Shown here one piece after another: positions 34,771 through 43,215 of a DNA stretch of 64,000 nt. The DNA lies in contig NZ_CP034463.1 in the NCBI RefSeq assembly GCF_003955715.1, positions 8,246,001 through 8,310,000 on the forward strand, given 5' to 3'. The translations under genes and the position numbers were made by a program. The notes under the pieces were generated by a model. That model had not been told where the DNA came from and did not search any database. It saw only the letters and a list, made by a program, of their open reading frames with translations. This DNA is from Streptomyces aquilus. Lineage in GTDB: Bacteria; Actinomycetota; Actinomycetes; Streptomycetales; Streptomycetaceae. Position 1 is the first letter of the stretch. Each line of letters opens with the position of its first letter.

Positions 34771-35325
34771 ATGCCGCACACCTCATCCCGTTTCCTTGCC
34801 GAGGGCCCCCGCGTGGGCATACGTCACATCACCTACGAGGACGGTCCGGAGTTCACCGCCCGGGCCAGGGAGAGCAAGGAACTGCATCAGCCGTGGCTGT
34901 TCCCGCCGGACAGCGCCAACGGCTTCGCCTCCTTCGCGCAGCGGCTGATCGAGGACCCGACCAAGGTGGGGTTCCTCGTCTGTGAGAAGGACAGCGGGGC
35001 CATCGCCGGGTACATCAACATCAACAACATCGTCGAGGGCGCCTTCCTGAGCGGTGCGCTCGGGTACGGGGCCTTCGCCCATGCCGCCGGGCGGGGGCTG
35101 ATGCGGGAGGGGCTCGGGCTCGTCGTGCGGTACGCCTTCGGCGGGATGCGGCTGCACCGGCTGGAGATCAACGTGCAGCCCGCCAACGCCGCCTCGATCG
35201 GCCTCGCCCGCTCCTGCGGCTTCCGTCTGGAGGGCTACTCGCCCGACATGCTCTACATCGACGGAGCCTGGCGGGACCACGAGCGGTGGGCCATCACCGC
35301 CGAGATGATCCGGAAAGCGAAGTGA
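34771..35325 (+). CDS. GNAT acetyltransferase (RimJ/RimL type)
   Basis: Protein of 184 aa like the ribosomal-protein N-acetyltransferases. Evidence: VGIRHITYEDGPEFT at the N terminus, GYININNIVEGAFLSGALGY, and the C-terminal RLEINVQPANAASIGLARSCGF and EGYSPDMLYIDGAWRDHERW. The ATG at 34771 follows GGCGGG, with TAGGGT just upstream, so the mRNA may be nearly leaderless. The stop overlaps the arginase-like gene as GTGA. The target is unknown. Confidence 0.88.
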   Translation: MPHTSSRFLAEGPRVGIRHITYEDGPEFTARARESKELHQPWLFPPDSANGFASFAQRLIEDPTKVGFLVCEKDSGAIAGYININNIVEGAFLSGALGYGAFAHAAGRGLMREGLGLVVRYAFGGMRLHRLEINVQPANAASIGLARSCGFRLEGYSPDMLYIDGAWRDHERWAITAEMIRKAK

Positions 35326-36233
35326 CGGCGGCGATGCGTACCCGCGTAGTACTGGACGCCCCCTCCAACCTCGGGCTGCGGCCGCCCGCGCCCGGTACCG
35401 TCCCCGGCTGCTACAAGCTGGCGGGGGCGCTGCGCGAGCAGCGGATCGTGCAGCGGCTGGGTGCCCTGGAGGGCGGTGTGGTGGTGCCGCCGCGCTACGA
35501 CCGGGGCGACTGGCAGGAGGGCGACGGCGTCTTCAACGCGGCCGCCCTCGCCGCCTACACCGTGAAGCTCGCCGACCGCGTCGAACGGCATGTGCGGGCC
35601 GGGGAGTTCCCGGTGGTGCTGGGCGGCGACTGCTCGATCCAGCTCGGCGCCTCCCTCGCGCTGCGCCGCCTGGGCCGCTACGGGCTGGTCGCGGTGGACG
35701 CCTCCGCCGACTTCCGGCACCCCGGAAACTCCGACCGGATCGGGGCCGCGGGAGGGGAGGAGGTGGCCCTCGGGACCGGGCGCGGACAGGACGACCTCAC
35801 GAACCTGGAGGGGCTCAAGCCGTATCTGCGGGACGAGGACGTACGGCTCTTCGGCAACCGGGACGCGTTCGAGGACGACCGCGCCGAACTCGCCGCCCTC
35901 AAGATCCCCGTCGTCACCGTCGGAGACATCCGGGAGTGGGGCGCCGAGGCGCTGGCGCGAGCCACCGCCGAGGCCTTCGCGACCCCCGAACTGGACGGCT
36001 TCTGGCTCCACTTGGACGCCGACGTCCTCGACCCGACCGTGATGCCGGCGGTGGACAGCCCCGACCCGGACGGGCTGCTGCCCGACGAACTCGTGTCCCT
36101 GCTCCGGCCGTTGCTCGCGTCCCCGCACTGCGTCGGCCTCAACGTCACCATCTACGACCCCGACCTCGACCCGGACGGCACGGCAGGTGCTCTCCTCGCC
36201 GACATCGTCGTGTCCGCCTTTGCCCAATCCTGA
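35322..36233 (+). CDS. Arginase-fold (ureohydrolase) protein with altered metal ligands
   Basis: Protein of 303 aa with the arginase/agmatinase fold. Of the expected Mn ligands, the acidic ones remain (Asp-126, Asp-130, Asp-232 and Asp-234). The two histidines are replaced: GGDHS reads GGDCS (Cys-104) and DAHAD reads DASAD (Ser-128). The site may bind a single or different metal, or the protein may not be a ureohydrolase; a GGDCS subgroup does exist. The GTG at 35322 overlaps the GNAT stop. DUF5107 follows after 40 nt. Confidence 0.85.
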   Translation: MTAAMRTRVVLDAPSNLGLRPPAPGTVPGCYKLAGALREQRIVQRLGALEGGVVVPPRYDRGDWQEGDGVFNAAALAAYTVKLADRVERHVRAGEFPVVLGGDCSIQLGASLALRRLGRYGLVAVDASADFRHPGNSDRIGAAGGEEVALGTGRGQDDLTNLEGLKPYLRDEDVRLFGNRDAFEDDRAELAALKIPVVTVGDIREWGAEALARATAEAFATPELDGFWLHLDADVLDPTVMPAVDSPDPDGLLPDELVSLLRPLLASPHCVGLNVTIYDPDLDPDGTAGALLADIVVSAFAQS

Positions 36234-36273
36234 CCGGTAGCGCCCCTGTTCAGCTCCCCGGCGAGCGGCTTCC

Positions 36274-38184
36274 ATGGTGATCGTGACGACGATCCGACGT
36301 GACGTACTGACGCTGCCCGCCGCGGAGTTGGGACCCGACAACCCCCTTCCTCCGCTCCGGCCGCTCGACGAACTCCACCGCGTCGAGGACCGCGACGGCC
36401 TGCCGCGCGAGATGGCGCGGCAGATGGGGTACGAGCCGCTGCGCAGCCTGCTGCCCGCCCCCCTGCGGGACGGTTACGAGCGGGTGCGCGAGCCGCGCGC
36501 CGTCGACACGCTCGTCATCGAGAACGACCGGCTGCGGGTCACCGTGCTGCCGGGCCTCGGCGGCCGGATCGCCTCCCTCCTGCACAAGCCGACCGGCCGC
36601 GAACTCCTGTACCGCAACCCGGTGTTCCAGCCCGCCGACTTCGCTCTCAACGGCGCCTGGTTCTCGGGCGGCATCGAATGGAACATCGGCGCCACCGGCC
36701 ACACCACCCTCGCCTGCTCACCCCTGCACGCCGCCCGTGTCCCCGCCCCCGACGGCGGCGAGATGCTGCGGCTGTGGGAGTGGGAACGGCTCCGGGACCT
36801 GCCCTTCCAGGTCGACCTCTGGCTGCCGGAGGGCTCCGACTTCCTGTACGTCGGGGTCCGCGTCCGCAATCCGCACGAGAAGCCGGTGCCGATCTACTGG
36901 TGGTCCAACATCGCCGTACCGGAGGAACGCCGGGTCCTGGCTCCCGCCGACGAGGCCTATCACTTCGGGTACGAGCGCCGGCTGCGCCGGGTGCCGGTCC
37001 CGTCGTACGAGGAGCTACGGCAACACCCGTACGCGGCCGACTACTTCTACGACCTTCCCGACGGCCGGCGCCGCTGGATCGCCGCCCTCGACGCGGACGG
37101 GCACGGGCTGGTGCAGACGTCCACCGACGTGCTGCGCGGGCGCAAGCTGTTCATCTGGGGCACGGGACGGGGCGGGCGGCGCTGGCAGGAATGGCTCACC
37201 GAACCCGGTACCGGTGGCTACTGCGAGATCCAAGCGGGGCTCGCCCGCACCCAGTTGGAGCATGTGCGGCTGGAGGCGGAGAGCGAGGTGGCCTGGCTGG
37301 AGGCGTACGGGTCGCTGAGCTCGGCGCCCGAGACCGGGGAGGCGGAGGCGCGGCTCGAAGCCGTGTTGCCGCGCGCCGAGGTCGACGCCGCGTACGCCGC
37401 GTGGAAACCGTACGCCGACACCGAACCCGGGGAGACCCTCGCCACCGGTTCCGGCTGGGGTGCGCTCGAAGTGCTGCGCGCCGACTGGAAGTTGCCCGGC
37501 ACGCCCTTCGACGAGTCCACCCTCGGCGAGGAGCAGGAACCGTGGGTGCACCTGCTCCGGGTCGGCGCACTGCCCGAGCCGCGCCGGGTGCGGCCGCCCG
37601 GCGCGGCGCTGGTCGCCCCGCACTGGCGGGACATGCTGGAGACCGCGCCCGCCACTCCGCTCACCGAGTACCACCTCGGCATCGCCCAGTGGCACGCCGG
37701 GGACCGGGCGCAGGCGGTGCGCAGTTGGGAGCGGGCCCTCGAACTCGCGCCGTCCGTCTGGCCGTTGCTGCGCTGCCTCGCGGTGGCCGACCGGGAGATC
37801 GGCGACCACGAGCGGGCCGCCGACCGGTACGTGGACGCCTTCGACGACCTGTGCCGGGAGCGGCGCGACGCGGGCGAGCGGTGGACCGCGGCCACGGCCG
37901 CGCTGGGCCGCGAGGCGATCGACGCGCTGCTCGCGGTGCGGCGCACGGCGCAGGCGCGGGCGGTGTGGGAACGGCTGCATCCGGCGACGCGGCAGCGCGG
38001 TCGATTCCGGTTCGTCGAGGCCCAGTTGCTGTGCGCCGAGGGGAAGCGCGACGAGGCGCGGGCCGTGTTCGAGGAAGGCTTCGAGGTCGCGGATCTGCGG
38101 GAGGGGGCGGAGGCCGTCGGGCGGCTGTGGGAGCGGATCAGCGATGAACCGCTGCCGGCCCGCTACGACTTCCGCATGCGATGA
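36274..38184 (+). CDS. DUF5107 domain protein with TPR-like C terminus
   Basis: Protein of 636 aa. The N-terminal half is a galactose-mutarotase-like beta-sandwich (DUF5107), seen in ENDRLRVTVLPGLGGRIASL, RNPVFQPADFALNGAWFSGG and WWSNIAVPEERRVL. This fold is common in sugar-binding or carbohydrate-active proteins. The C-terminal part (about 460-620) shows helical repeats like YHLGIAQWHAGDRAQAVRSW, typical of TPR. No signal peptide. Function unknown; likely carbohydrate-related. It is convergent with the VOC gene, 7 bp away. Confidence 0.83.
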   Translation: MVIVTTIRRDVLTLPAAELGPDNPLPPLRPLDELHRVEDRDGLPREMARQMGYEPLRSLLPAPLRDGYERVREPRAVDTLVIENDRLRVTVLPGLGGRIASLLHKPTGRELLYRNPVFQPADFALNGAWFSGGIEWNIGATGHTTLACSPLHAARVPAPDGGEMLRLWEWERLRDLPFQVDLWLPEGSDFLYVGVRVRNPHEKPVPIYWWSNIAVPEERRVLAPADEAYHFGYERRLRRVPVPSYEELRQHPYAADYFYDLPDGRRRWIAALDADGHGLVQTSTDVLRGRKLFIWGTGRGGRRWQEWLTEPGTGGYCEIQAGLARTQLEHVRLEAESEVAWLEAYGSLSSAPETGEAEARLEAVLPRAEVDAAYAAWKPYADTEPGETLATGSGWGALEVLRADWKLPGTPFDESTLGEEQEPWVHLLRVGALPEPRRVRPPGAALVAPHWRDMLETAPATPLTEYHLGIAQWHAGDRAQAVRSWERALELAPSVWPLLRCLAVADREIGDHERAADRYVDAFDDLCRERRDAGERWTAATAALGREAIDALLAVRRTAQARAVWERLHPATRQRGRFRFVEAQLLCAEGKRDEARAVFEEGFEVADLREGAEAVGRLWERISDEPLPARYDFRMR

Positions 38185-38191
38185 CCGGGCC

Positions 38192-38539
38192 TCAGACCCG
38201 CCGGTCCACGTACTCGTACACCGCCCCGTCCGGATGCACCGCGATCAGATTGCGGCCCGCCGGAGTGCCCACCGGGCCCGCGATCACGCGCGCGCCCAGC
38301 TCGGTCAGTACCGCATGGGCCTCGTCGACGTCCTTGACCGCGATCGTCGCCGCGACCTTGCGCAGGATCTCCAACTCCGCCTCGGGGCCGCTCATCAGGA
38401 GGAAGCAGCCCACGGCGGCCACCTGGACACCGCCGCGCTCGAAGCGGAGCGCGGGGCCGCCCGCCAGCCGTTCGTAGAAGGGGACCGCGGTCTCCAGGTC
38501 GTCGACGCAGACACGCAGCGTGGCTCCCAGAATGTCCAT
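38192..38539 (-). CDS. VOC (glyoxalase/bleomycin-resistance fold) protein
   Basis: Protein of 115 aa with a single vicinal-oxygen-chelate module. It begins LGATLRVCVDDLETAVPFYE and ends GRNLIAVHPDGAVYEYVDRR, both typical. A substrate cannot be assigned, and some of the usual metal-binding residues are not obvious. The ATG at 38539. The strong hairpin just upstream (38559-38607) separates it from hemerythrin transcription, so it needs its own promoter or low read-through. Confidence 0.82.
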   Translation of the reverse strand: MDILGATLRVCVDDLETAVPFYERLAGGPALRFERGGVQVAAVGCFLLMSGPEAELEILRKVAATIAVKDVDEAHAVLTELGARVIAGPVGTPAGRNLIAVHPDGAVYEYVDRRV

Positions 38540-38558
38540 GCGGACGAGCCTAGTCGCG

Positions 38559-38607
38559 GCGGCCGGGGCGAGGAGATCGTTTCACCTGATCTCCTCGCCC
38601 CGGCCGC
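38559..38607 (-). terminator. Strong terminator after the hemerythrin gene
   Basis: Perfect 20-bp stem (GCGGCCGGGGCGAGGAGATC and complement) with loop GTTTCACCT, 14 nt past the hemerythrin stop and before the VOC gene. Confidence 0.92.
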
Positions 38608-38621
38608 TCAGCGGGCAGGGA

Positions 38622-39170
38622 TCAGCCCATGGCCTTGCGTACGACGTCCCGGGTGCGGTCGACGACGGCCGCGACGGGGCCCACCGCGACGTTCTTCAGC
38701 GCGGTGTCGGTCCCGGGATGCGGGCGGGTCGGCGCCAGGGCCTCGGCCGCCTGCACGGCACGGGCCAGGTTCTCCAGCCGGCCGCGATCGGCGACCCGGC
38801 TGAAGTGCGCGAACTCGTAGCGCTCCTCGTTGTCGGCGTGCGCCAGCACGTCCTGTCGCAGCGCCGCGAACTGGTCGAGGAACTCGGGGGAGTCGGGGTC
38901 CATGTCGTCCAGGCGCGACAGCGCCCGCTTGGCCTGCTCCTCCTCCTCGACCCGGTCCTTGACGACGAGTTCACCGCCGTCGATGTGCTTGCGGGCGAAG
39001 GGATGGACGACCTCTTCCTCCGCGGTCTCGTGCACCGCGAGGAGACGGACGAGATCATGGAAGGCATGCTTCCGCTCGTCGCCCTTGGTGGCCGCCACCT
39101 CGTCGAGCAGTTCCCGTATCCGTGCGTGCTGCCCCTTGAGCAGCTCCACTACGTCGGTGCGTGCGGTCAT
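38622..39170 (-). CDS. Hemerythrin-domain protein
   Basis: Four-helix di-iron protein of 182 aa, a family that binds oxygen or senses oxidants. Likely iron ligands are the His/Glu residues in LLKGQHARIREL, AFHDLVRLLAVHETAEEEVVHPF and LAHADNEERYEFAHF. The ATG at 39170 has GGAAGAG upstream. It is monocistronic, with a sigma-B-type promoter at 39213-39237 and a strong terminator. It is divergent from a DUF1469 gene with a similar promoter, suggesting a role in oxidative or general stress. Confidence 0.9.
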   Translation of the reverse strand: MTARTDVVELLKGQHARIRELLDEVAATKGDERKHAFHDLVRLLAVHETAEEEVVHPFARKHIDGGELVVKDRVEEEEQAKRALSRLDDMDPDSPEFLDQFAALRQDVLAHADNEERYEFAHFSRVADRGRLENLARAVQAAEALAPTRPHPGTDTALKNVAVGPVAAVVDRTRDVVRKAMG

Positions 39171-39212
39171 CCTCTTCTCTTCCCTCCCGATAGGGGACTG
39201 CGAGCCGGGCGG

Positions 39213-39237
39213 GTACCCGGCGCCCCGGGCCCTACCC
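39213..39237 (-). promoter_or_regulatory. Sigma-B-type promoter of the hemerythrin gene
   Basis: Minus strand: GGGTA (39233-39237), 14-nt spacer, GGGTAC (39213-39218), fitting GnnTn-(14-16)-GGGTAC. The -10 ends 42 nt before the ATG. Confidence 0.6.
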
Positions 39238-39261
39238 GGCGGTAATCGGCCGTTACGGACC

Positions 39262-39288
39262 GCGTTATGCGCACGGGTGTGCGGGTAC
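39262..39288 (+). promoter_or_regulatory. Sigma-B-type promoter of the DUF1469 gene
   Basis: GCGTT (39262-39266), 16-nt spacer, GGGTAC (39283-39288), only 9 nt before the ATG at 39298, so the mRNA would be leaderless or nearly so. Confidence 0.55.
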
Positions 39289-39297
39289 CCGGCGGCC

Positions 39298-39843
39298 ATG
39301 GACCGCTTGGATCATCTTGAGCATCTGGACAAGCACCTCGTCGACGAGCTGGCGCAGGTGGCGCGCGAGACCGTGCGCGACGAACTGCGCGAACAGACTC
39401 GCAAGCAGCGCCGCACGGCCATGCTCTACGCCGCGTCGGGCGCCGTCGCCCTGTACGCGGGCGCCGCCCTCGCCCTCACGCTGGGCCTGGCCCTCGCCCT
39501 CGGGCTGCCGGACTGGGCCGCCGCGCTGATCACCGCGGCAGTTCTCGGTGTCGTCGCGTTCGTGCTGCGCGGCATGGCCCGGCCGTCCCACTCCCGGCCC
39601 ACCTCGGAGCGCGAGGCCGAACTCGCCACGGGCCGCGACCGTGTCGTGGGCGGAACGGCACCCGGCGCACCGCCGAGCGGGCTCGGCATGCCGTATCCGC
39701 CGATGCCGCCCACCGCGCCCGGTGGCGTGAGCGGCGCGACCGGCGCACCCGGCGCGGGCACGCCGGCGACCGGCATCCCCGGCGGCGGCGCGGCGCCGCG
39801 CCCCGACGACATCGACCCCGAGCAGCCGCACCACCGGGCGTGA
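39298..39843 (+). CDS. Phage-holin-like DUF1469 membrane protein
   Basis: Protein of 181 aa. A charged, helical N terminus (LVDELAQVARETVRDELREQ) precedes two membrane helices (about 41-62 and 68-90). A soluble, Pro/Gly-rich tail follows, ending DDIDPEQPHHRA. The family is called holin superfamily III in databases, but in Streptomyces it is chromosomal and often stress-linked. ATG at 39298. A sigma-B-type promoter lies directly upstream. The SDR gene starts 7 nt after its stop and may be co-transcribed. Confidence 0.82.
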   Translation: MDRLDHLEHLDKHLVDELAQVARETVRDELREQTRKQRRTAMLYAASGAVALYAGAALALTLGLALALGLPDWAAALITAAVLGVVAFVLRGMARPSHSRPTSEREAELATGRDRVVGGTAPGAPPSGLGMPYPPMPPTAPGGVSGATGAPGAGTPATGIPGGGAAPRPDDIDPEQPHHRA

Positions 39844-39849
39844 TGCGCG

Positions 39850-40878
39850 GTGGGCCGGCCTTGGAGCGCGCTCTCCCGGCATGGCAGGGCCGTGGTGGTG
39901 ACCGGGGCCAGCGGCGGCGTGGGGCGGGCCACGGCCCTGGCCTTCGCCGCCCGGGGCGACCGGGTCGCCCTGCTGGCCCGGGGCCGCGAAGGTCTCGCCG
40001 CGGCGGCGGACGAGGTGCAGCGCGCCGGCGGTGAGGCGCTCGTCGTCCCCGTCGACATGTCCGACGCCAAGGCCGTCGACGACGCGGCGCAGAAGGTCGC
40101 CGACACGTTCGGCGGCATCGACGTCTGGGTCAACAACGCCTTCGCCGGGGTCTTCGCGCCGTTCACCGACGTCACCCCGGACGAGTTCCGGCGGGTGACC
40201 GAAGTGACGTACCTGGGCTGTGTGTTCGGCACCCGGGCCGCACTGCGGCACATGCTGCCACGCGACCGCGGCACCGTGGTGCAGGTCGGCTCGGCACTCG
40301 CGTACCGCGGCATCCCGCTGCAATCCGCTTATTGTGGCGCGAAGCACGCCATCCAGGGCTTCAACGAGTCGCTGCGCTGCGAGCTGTTGCACGCGGGCAG
40401 TGGCGTCCGGACGACGATGGTGCAGCTGCCCGCCGTCAACACCCCGCAGTTCGACTGGGTGTTGAGCCGTATGCCGGGCCGGGCCCGGCCGGTGGCGCCG
40501 GTGTACCAGCCGGAGGTGGCGGCCCGGGCGATCGTGCACGCCGCCGCGCACGGGCGGCGGCGGGAGTACTGGGTCGGCGGATCGACGGTGGCGACACTGC
40601 TCGCCAACGCGGTGGCGCCGGGGTTGCTCGACCGGTATCTGGCACGCAACGCGTTCTCGGCACAGCAGGACGACGAGACCGGAAGCGGTGTCGGCAACCT
40701 GTGGAGCCCGGCCGACGGTCCTCACGGACGGGACTTCGGGGCGCACGGGCGGTTCGACGAGGAGTCGCTGGCGGGGAGTTCACAGGAGTGGCTCTCACGC
40801 AACCGTGGACGGGCAGGCGCCGCGCTCTTGGTGGGAGCGGGGGTCCTGACCGCCCGGGCGGTGCGGCGGCGCGGTTAG
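39850..40878 (+). CDS. Short-chain dehydrogenase/reductase with C-terminal extension
   Basis: NAD(P)-dependent oxidoreductase of 342 aa. The core SDR (about 1-250) has VVTGASGGVGRA (nucleotide site), VNNAFAGVF and the catalytic VGSALAYRG...SAYCGAKHA (Ser, Tyr-x3-Lys). An extra 90 residues follow, ending in a hydrophobic ALLVGAGVLTARAVRRRG that may sit on the membrane. The GTG at 39850 has a weak ribosome site and probably depends on the gene before it. Substrate unknown. Confidence 0.88.
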   Translation: MGRPWSALSRHGRAVVVTGASGGVGRATALAFAARGDRVALLARGREGLAAAADEVQRAGGEALVVPVDMSDAKAVDDAAQKVADTFGGIDVWVNNAFAGVFAPFTDVTPDEFRRVTEVTYLGCVFGTRAALRHMLPRDRGTVVQVGSALAYRGIPLQSAYCGAKHAIQGFNESLRCELLHAGSGVRTTMVQLPAVNTPQFDWVLSRMPGRARPVAPVYQPEVAARAIVHAAAHGRRREYWVGGSTVATLLANAVAPGLLDRYLARNAFSAQQDDETGSGVGNLWSPADGPHGRDFGAHGRFDEESLAGSSQEWLSRNRGRAGAALLVGAGVLTARAVRRRG

Positions 40879-40920
40879 TCGATTAGCCGAGGGGTGGGCC
40901 GGTGGTCGGCTCGCCCTTTA

Positions 40921-41032
40921 CGTCCTTCACGCCGTACGTCCTTCACGCCGTACGTCCTTCACGCCGTACGTCCTTCACGCCGTACGTCCTTCACGCCGTA
41001 CGTCCTTCCCGCCGTACGTCCTTCACGCCACC
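40921..41032. repeat. 16-bp tandem repeat array (about 7 copies)
   Basis: The unit CGTCCTTCACGCCGTA is repeated six times in exact register (the sixth copy has one A-to-C change), plus a partial seventh. It fills most of the 144-bp gap between the convergent SDR and enolase-superfamily genes. The last copy carries the stop codon of the latter, and every unit repeats that GCG-TGA end on the minus strand. Likely variable in number between strains. Confidence 0.95.
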
Positions 41033-42114
41033 CTGAACTCCAGGGCCTCCTCGGCCCGTAGGGTCAGGCCGTGGCCGAGGCCCGTCGTGGGGTGGATCGT
41101 GCCGCCCTTCGGGTCCAGGGCGCCGTCGAAGAGCATGTCCTCGATGCGGACGTGGTCGTGGAACCACTCCATGTGGCGGAGGTTGGGGAGGGAGGCGGCG
41201 GCCGCCGCGTGGGCGTGCGGGGCGCAGTGGGTGGAGACGTCCAGGCCGTGGGCCTGGGCCAGCGAGGCCGCGCGGAGGAACTCCGTCAGCCCACCGCAGC
41301 GCGTCGCGTCGATCTGGAGGCAGTCGACCGCGCCGGCGGCGATCATGCGGGCGAAGTAGGGCAGGTCGTAGCCGTACTCGCCCGCCGTCACGTCGCACAC
41401 CAGCGCGTCCCGGACCAGCCGCAGCCCCGTCAGGTCGTCCGACGACACCGGCTCCTCGAACCAGCTCACCCCCAGCTCACCGAGCGCCTCGCCGACCCGG
41501 ACCGCCTGCTTGCGGGTGTACGCGCCGTTCGCGTCGACGTACAACTCGGCCTCCTCGCCGATCACTTGGCGGGCCGAGCGGACGCGGCCGAGGTCGCGCC
41601 GGACCGAACGGCCCCAGCTCTCGCCGATCTTCAGCTTCACCCGCGGGATCTGCTGCCCGTGCACCCAGCCGCCCAACTGCGCGGCCAGATGGGAGTCGTC
41701 GTACGTCGTGAAGCCGCCGCTGCCGTAGACCGGGACCCGTTCGCGGACGGTGCCCAGGAGGTGGGCGAGGGGGAGTTCGAGGAGGCGGGCCTTGAGGTCC
41801 CACAGGGCGATGTCCAGCGCCGAGATCGCGCAGGCGGCGATGCCCGGGCGGCCCGCGTTGCGGACCGATCTGCACATCGCCTCGTGCGTCGCGGGGATGT
41901 CCAGCGCGCTGCGGCCCTCGACGAGCGGGGCGAGGTGCTCGCGCAGGAAGTCGCCGACCGCCTGCGGACCGTACGTCCAGCCCGTGCCGGTCGCGTCGCC
42001 CGCCGTCACCTCGGTGATCACGATCGTCGTGGTCTCCCAGGCCAGGGTGCCGTCGGCCTCGGGCGCGTCGGTCGGCACCGTGTAGACCGACACCGCCGGA
42101 CGGTGCAGCCTCAT
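41023..42114 (-). CDS. Enolase-superfamily enzyme (mandelate racemase/muconate lactonizing type)
   Basis: Protein of 363 aa. Barrel residues expected for the superfamily: KxK in PRVKLKIGESW, metal ligands Asp in LYVDANGAYT, Glu in SWFEEPVSSDD and Glu in VTAGEYGYD, and the general base His in STHCAPHAHAA. This pattern fits the mandelate racemase/sugar-acid dehydratase subgroup. The exact substrate is unknown. The ATG at 42114 lies 2 nt after the stop of the F420 oxidoreductase gene, with GCAGGAC upstream, so the two form an operon. Confidence 0.88.
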   Translation of the reverse strand: MRLHRPAVSVYTVPTDAPEADGTLAWETTTIVITEVTAGDATGTGWTYGPQAVGDFLREHLAPLVEGRSALDIPATHEAMCRSVRNAGRPGIAACAISALDIALWDLKARLLELPLAHLLGTVRERVPVYGSGGFTTYDDSHLAAQLGGWVHGQQIPRVKLKIGESWGRSVRRDLGRVRSARQVIGEEAELYVDANGAYTRKQAVRVGEALGELGVSWFEEPVSSDDLTGLRLVRDALVCDVTAGEYGYDLPYFARMIAAGAVDCLQIDATRCGGLTEFLRAASLAQAHGLDVSTHCAPHAHAAAAASLPNLRHMEWFHDHVRIEDMLFDGALDPKGGTIHPTTGLGHGLTLRAEEALEFRVA

Positions 42115-42116
42115 GG

Positions 42117-43076
42117 TCAGTCCTGCGTGAGCTGCGGCAGCACCTTCGTACGGTAGAAGTCGAAGAAGCCGCGTTGGTCGGGGCCGATCTGGTTGACGTA
42201 GATCCGGTCGAAGCCCGCGTCGGCGAAGGCGGACAGGGCCGCCACATGCTCGTCGACGTCGTCGCCGCAGACCGCCTTGTCGCGCACCATGTCCTCGGTG
42301 ACCAGGGTCTGCGCCTGCTCGAAGTGGCTCGGCGAGGGCAGCACCTGGGCCAGCTCGCCCGGCAGGAACTGGTTGGCCCACAGCCGGTGGACGGTGCGTA
42401 TCGCCTCGTCGCGGTCCGTGCCGTAGCAGACCTTCGTGCCGCCGCTCACGAGCTTGGCGCCCCCGCCGCCCTTGCGGAACTGCTCCACCATCGACGCCTC
42501 CGGCATCATCGTGATGTAGCCGTCGCCCACCCGGGCCGCGAGCGCGGTCGCCGCCGGGCCGAAGCCCGAGATGTCGATGGGCACGGGCTCGTCGGGGACG
42601 GTGTAGAGGCGGGCGTTCTCCACCGTGTAGTGGGTGCCGTGGTGGCTGACCTCCTCGCCGGTGAACAGCCGGCGCATGATCTGGATCGACTCCTCCAGCA
42701 TTTCGAGGCGCACGCTCGCGGGCGGCCACACATGGCCCAGGATGTGCTCGTTGAGCGCCTCGCCGCTGCCCACGCCGAGCCGGAACCGGCCCTCCGTCAT
42801 GACCGCCGTGGTCGCCGCGGCCTGGGCGATCACCGCGGGATGCGTGCGGACGGTCGGACAGGTCACCGCCGTCTCCACCGGCAGGGACACCGCCTCCGAG
42901 AGGGCGCCGAGCACCGACCAGACGAACGGGCTCTGGCCCTGCGCGTCGTTCCACGGGTGGAAGTGGTCGGAGATCCACAGGGAGCGGAACCCGGCCTGCT
43001 CGGCCATGCGCGCCTGCTCGATCAGGTCCGCGGGACCGAACTCCTCGCAGGACAGGAAGTAGCCGTACTCGGGCAT
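42117..43076 (-). CDS. F420-dependent LLM-class oxidoreductase (TIGR03557-like)
   Basis: Luciferase-like TIM-barrel protein of 319 aa, related to F420-dependent glucose-6-phosphate dehydrogenase. It has FRSLWISDHFHPWNDAQGQSP, VTCPTVRTHPAVIAQAAAT, GRFRLGVGSGEALNEHILG and FDRIYVNQIGPDQRGFFDF. The natural substrate is unknown. The ATG at 43076 has GGAGGT five nt upstream. A sigma-B-type promoter lies 40 nt before it. It is co-transcribed with the enolase-superfamily gene downstream. Confidence 0.9.
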   Translation of the reverse strand: MPEYGYFLSCEEFGPADLIEQARMAEQAGFRSLWISDHFHPWNDAQGQSPFVWSVLGALSEAVSLPVETAVTCPTVRTHPAVIAQAAATTAVMTEGRFRLGVGSGEALNEHILGHVWPPASVRLEMLEESIQIMRRLFTGEEVSHHGTHYTVENARLYTVPDEPVPIDISGFGPAATALAARVGDGYITMMPEASMVEQFRKGGGGAKLVSGGTKVCYGTDRDEAIRTVHRLWANQFLPGELAQVLPSPSHFEQAQTLVTEDMVRDKAVCGDDVDEHVAALSAFADAGFDRIYVNQIGPDQRGFFDFYRTKVLPQLTQD

Positions 43077-43116
43077 GAGGGACCTCCAATGACGGTGGTA
43101 CGACGGCACGCTCCGG

Positions 43117-43141
43117 GTACCCGGCGGCGCCCACGGAAACC
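43117..43141 (-). promoter_or_regulatory. Sigma-B-type promoter of the LLM oxidoreductase operon
   Basis: Minus strand: GGTTT (43137-43141), 14-nt spacer, GGGTAC (43117-43122), a very good match to the Streptomyces sigma-B consensus. Confidence 0.7.
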
Positions 43142-43215
43142 GGCGGACGTTTGGCCACCCTGACCAGGGGGACGCGGAAGGCTCCCGAGGTACGCGACAG
43201 CCCCGGAGGCGCACC

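Noticed and set aside
40921..41032. Repeat array as a possible CRISPR
   Set aside because: The units are contiguous 16-mers with no spacers, and no cas gene is present.
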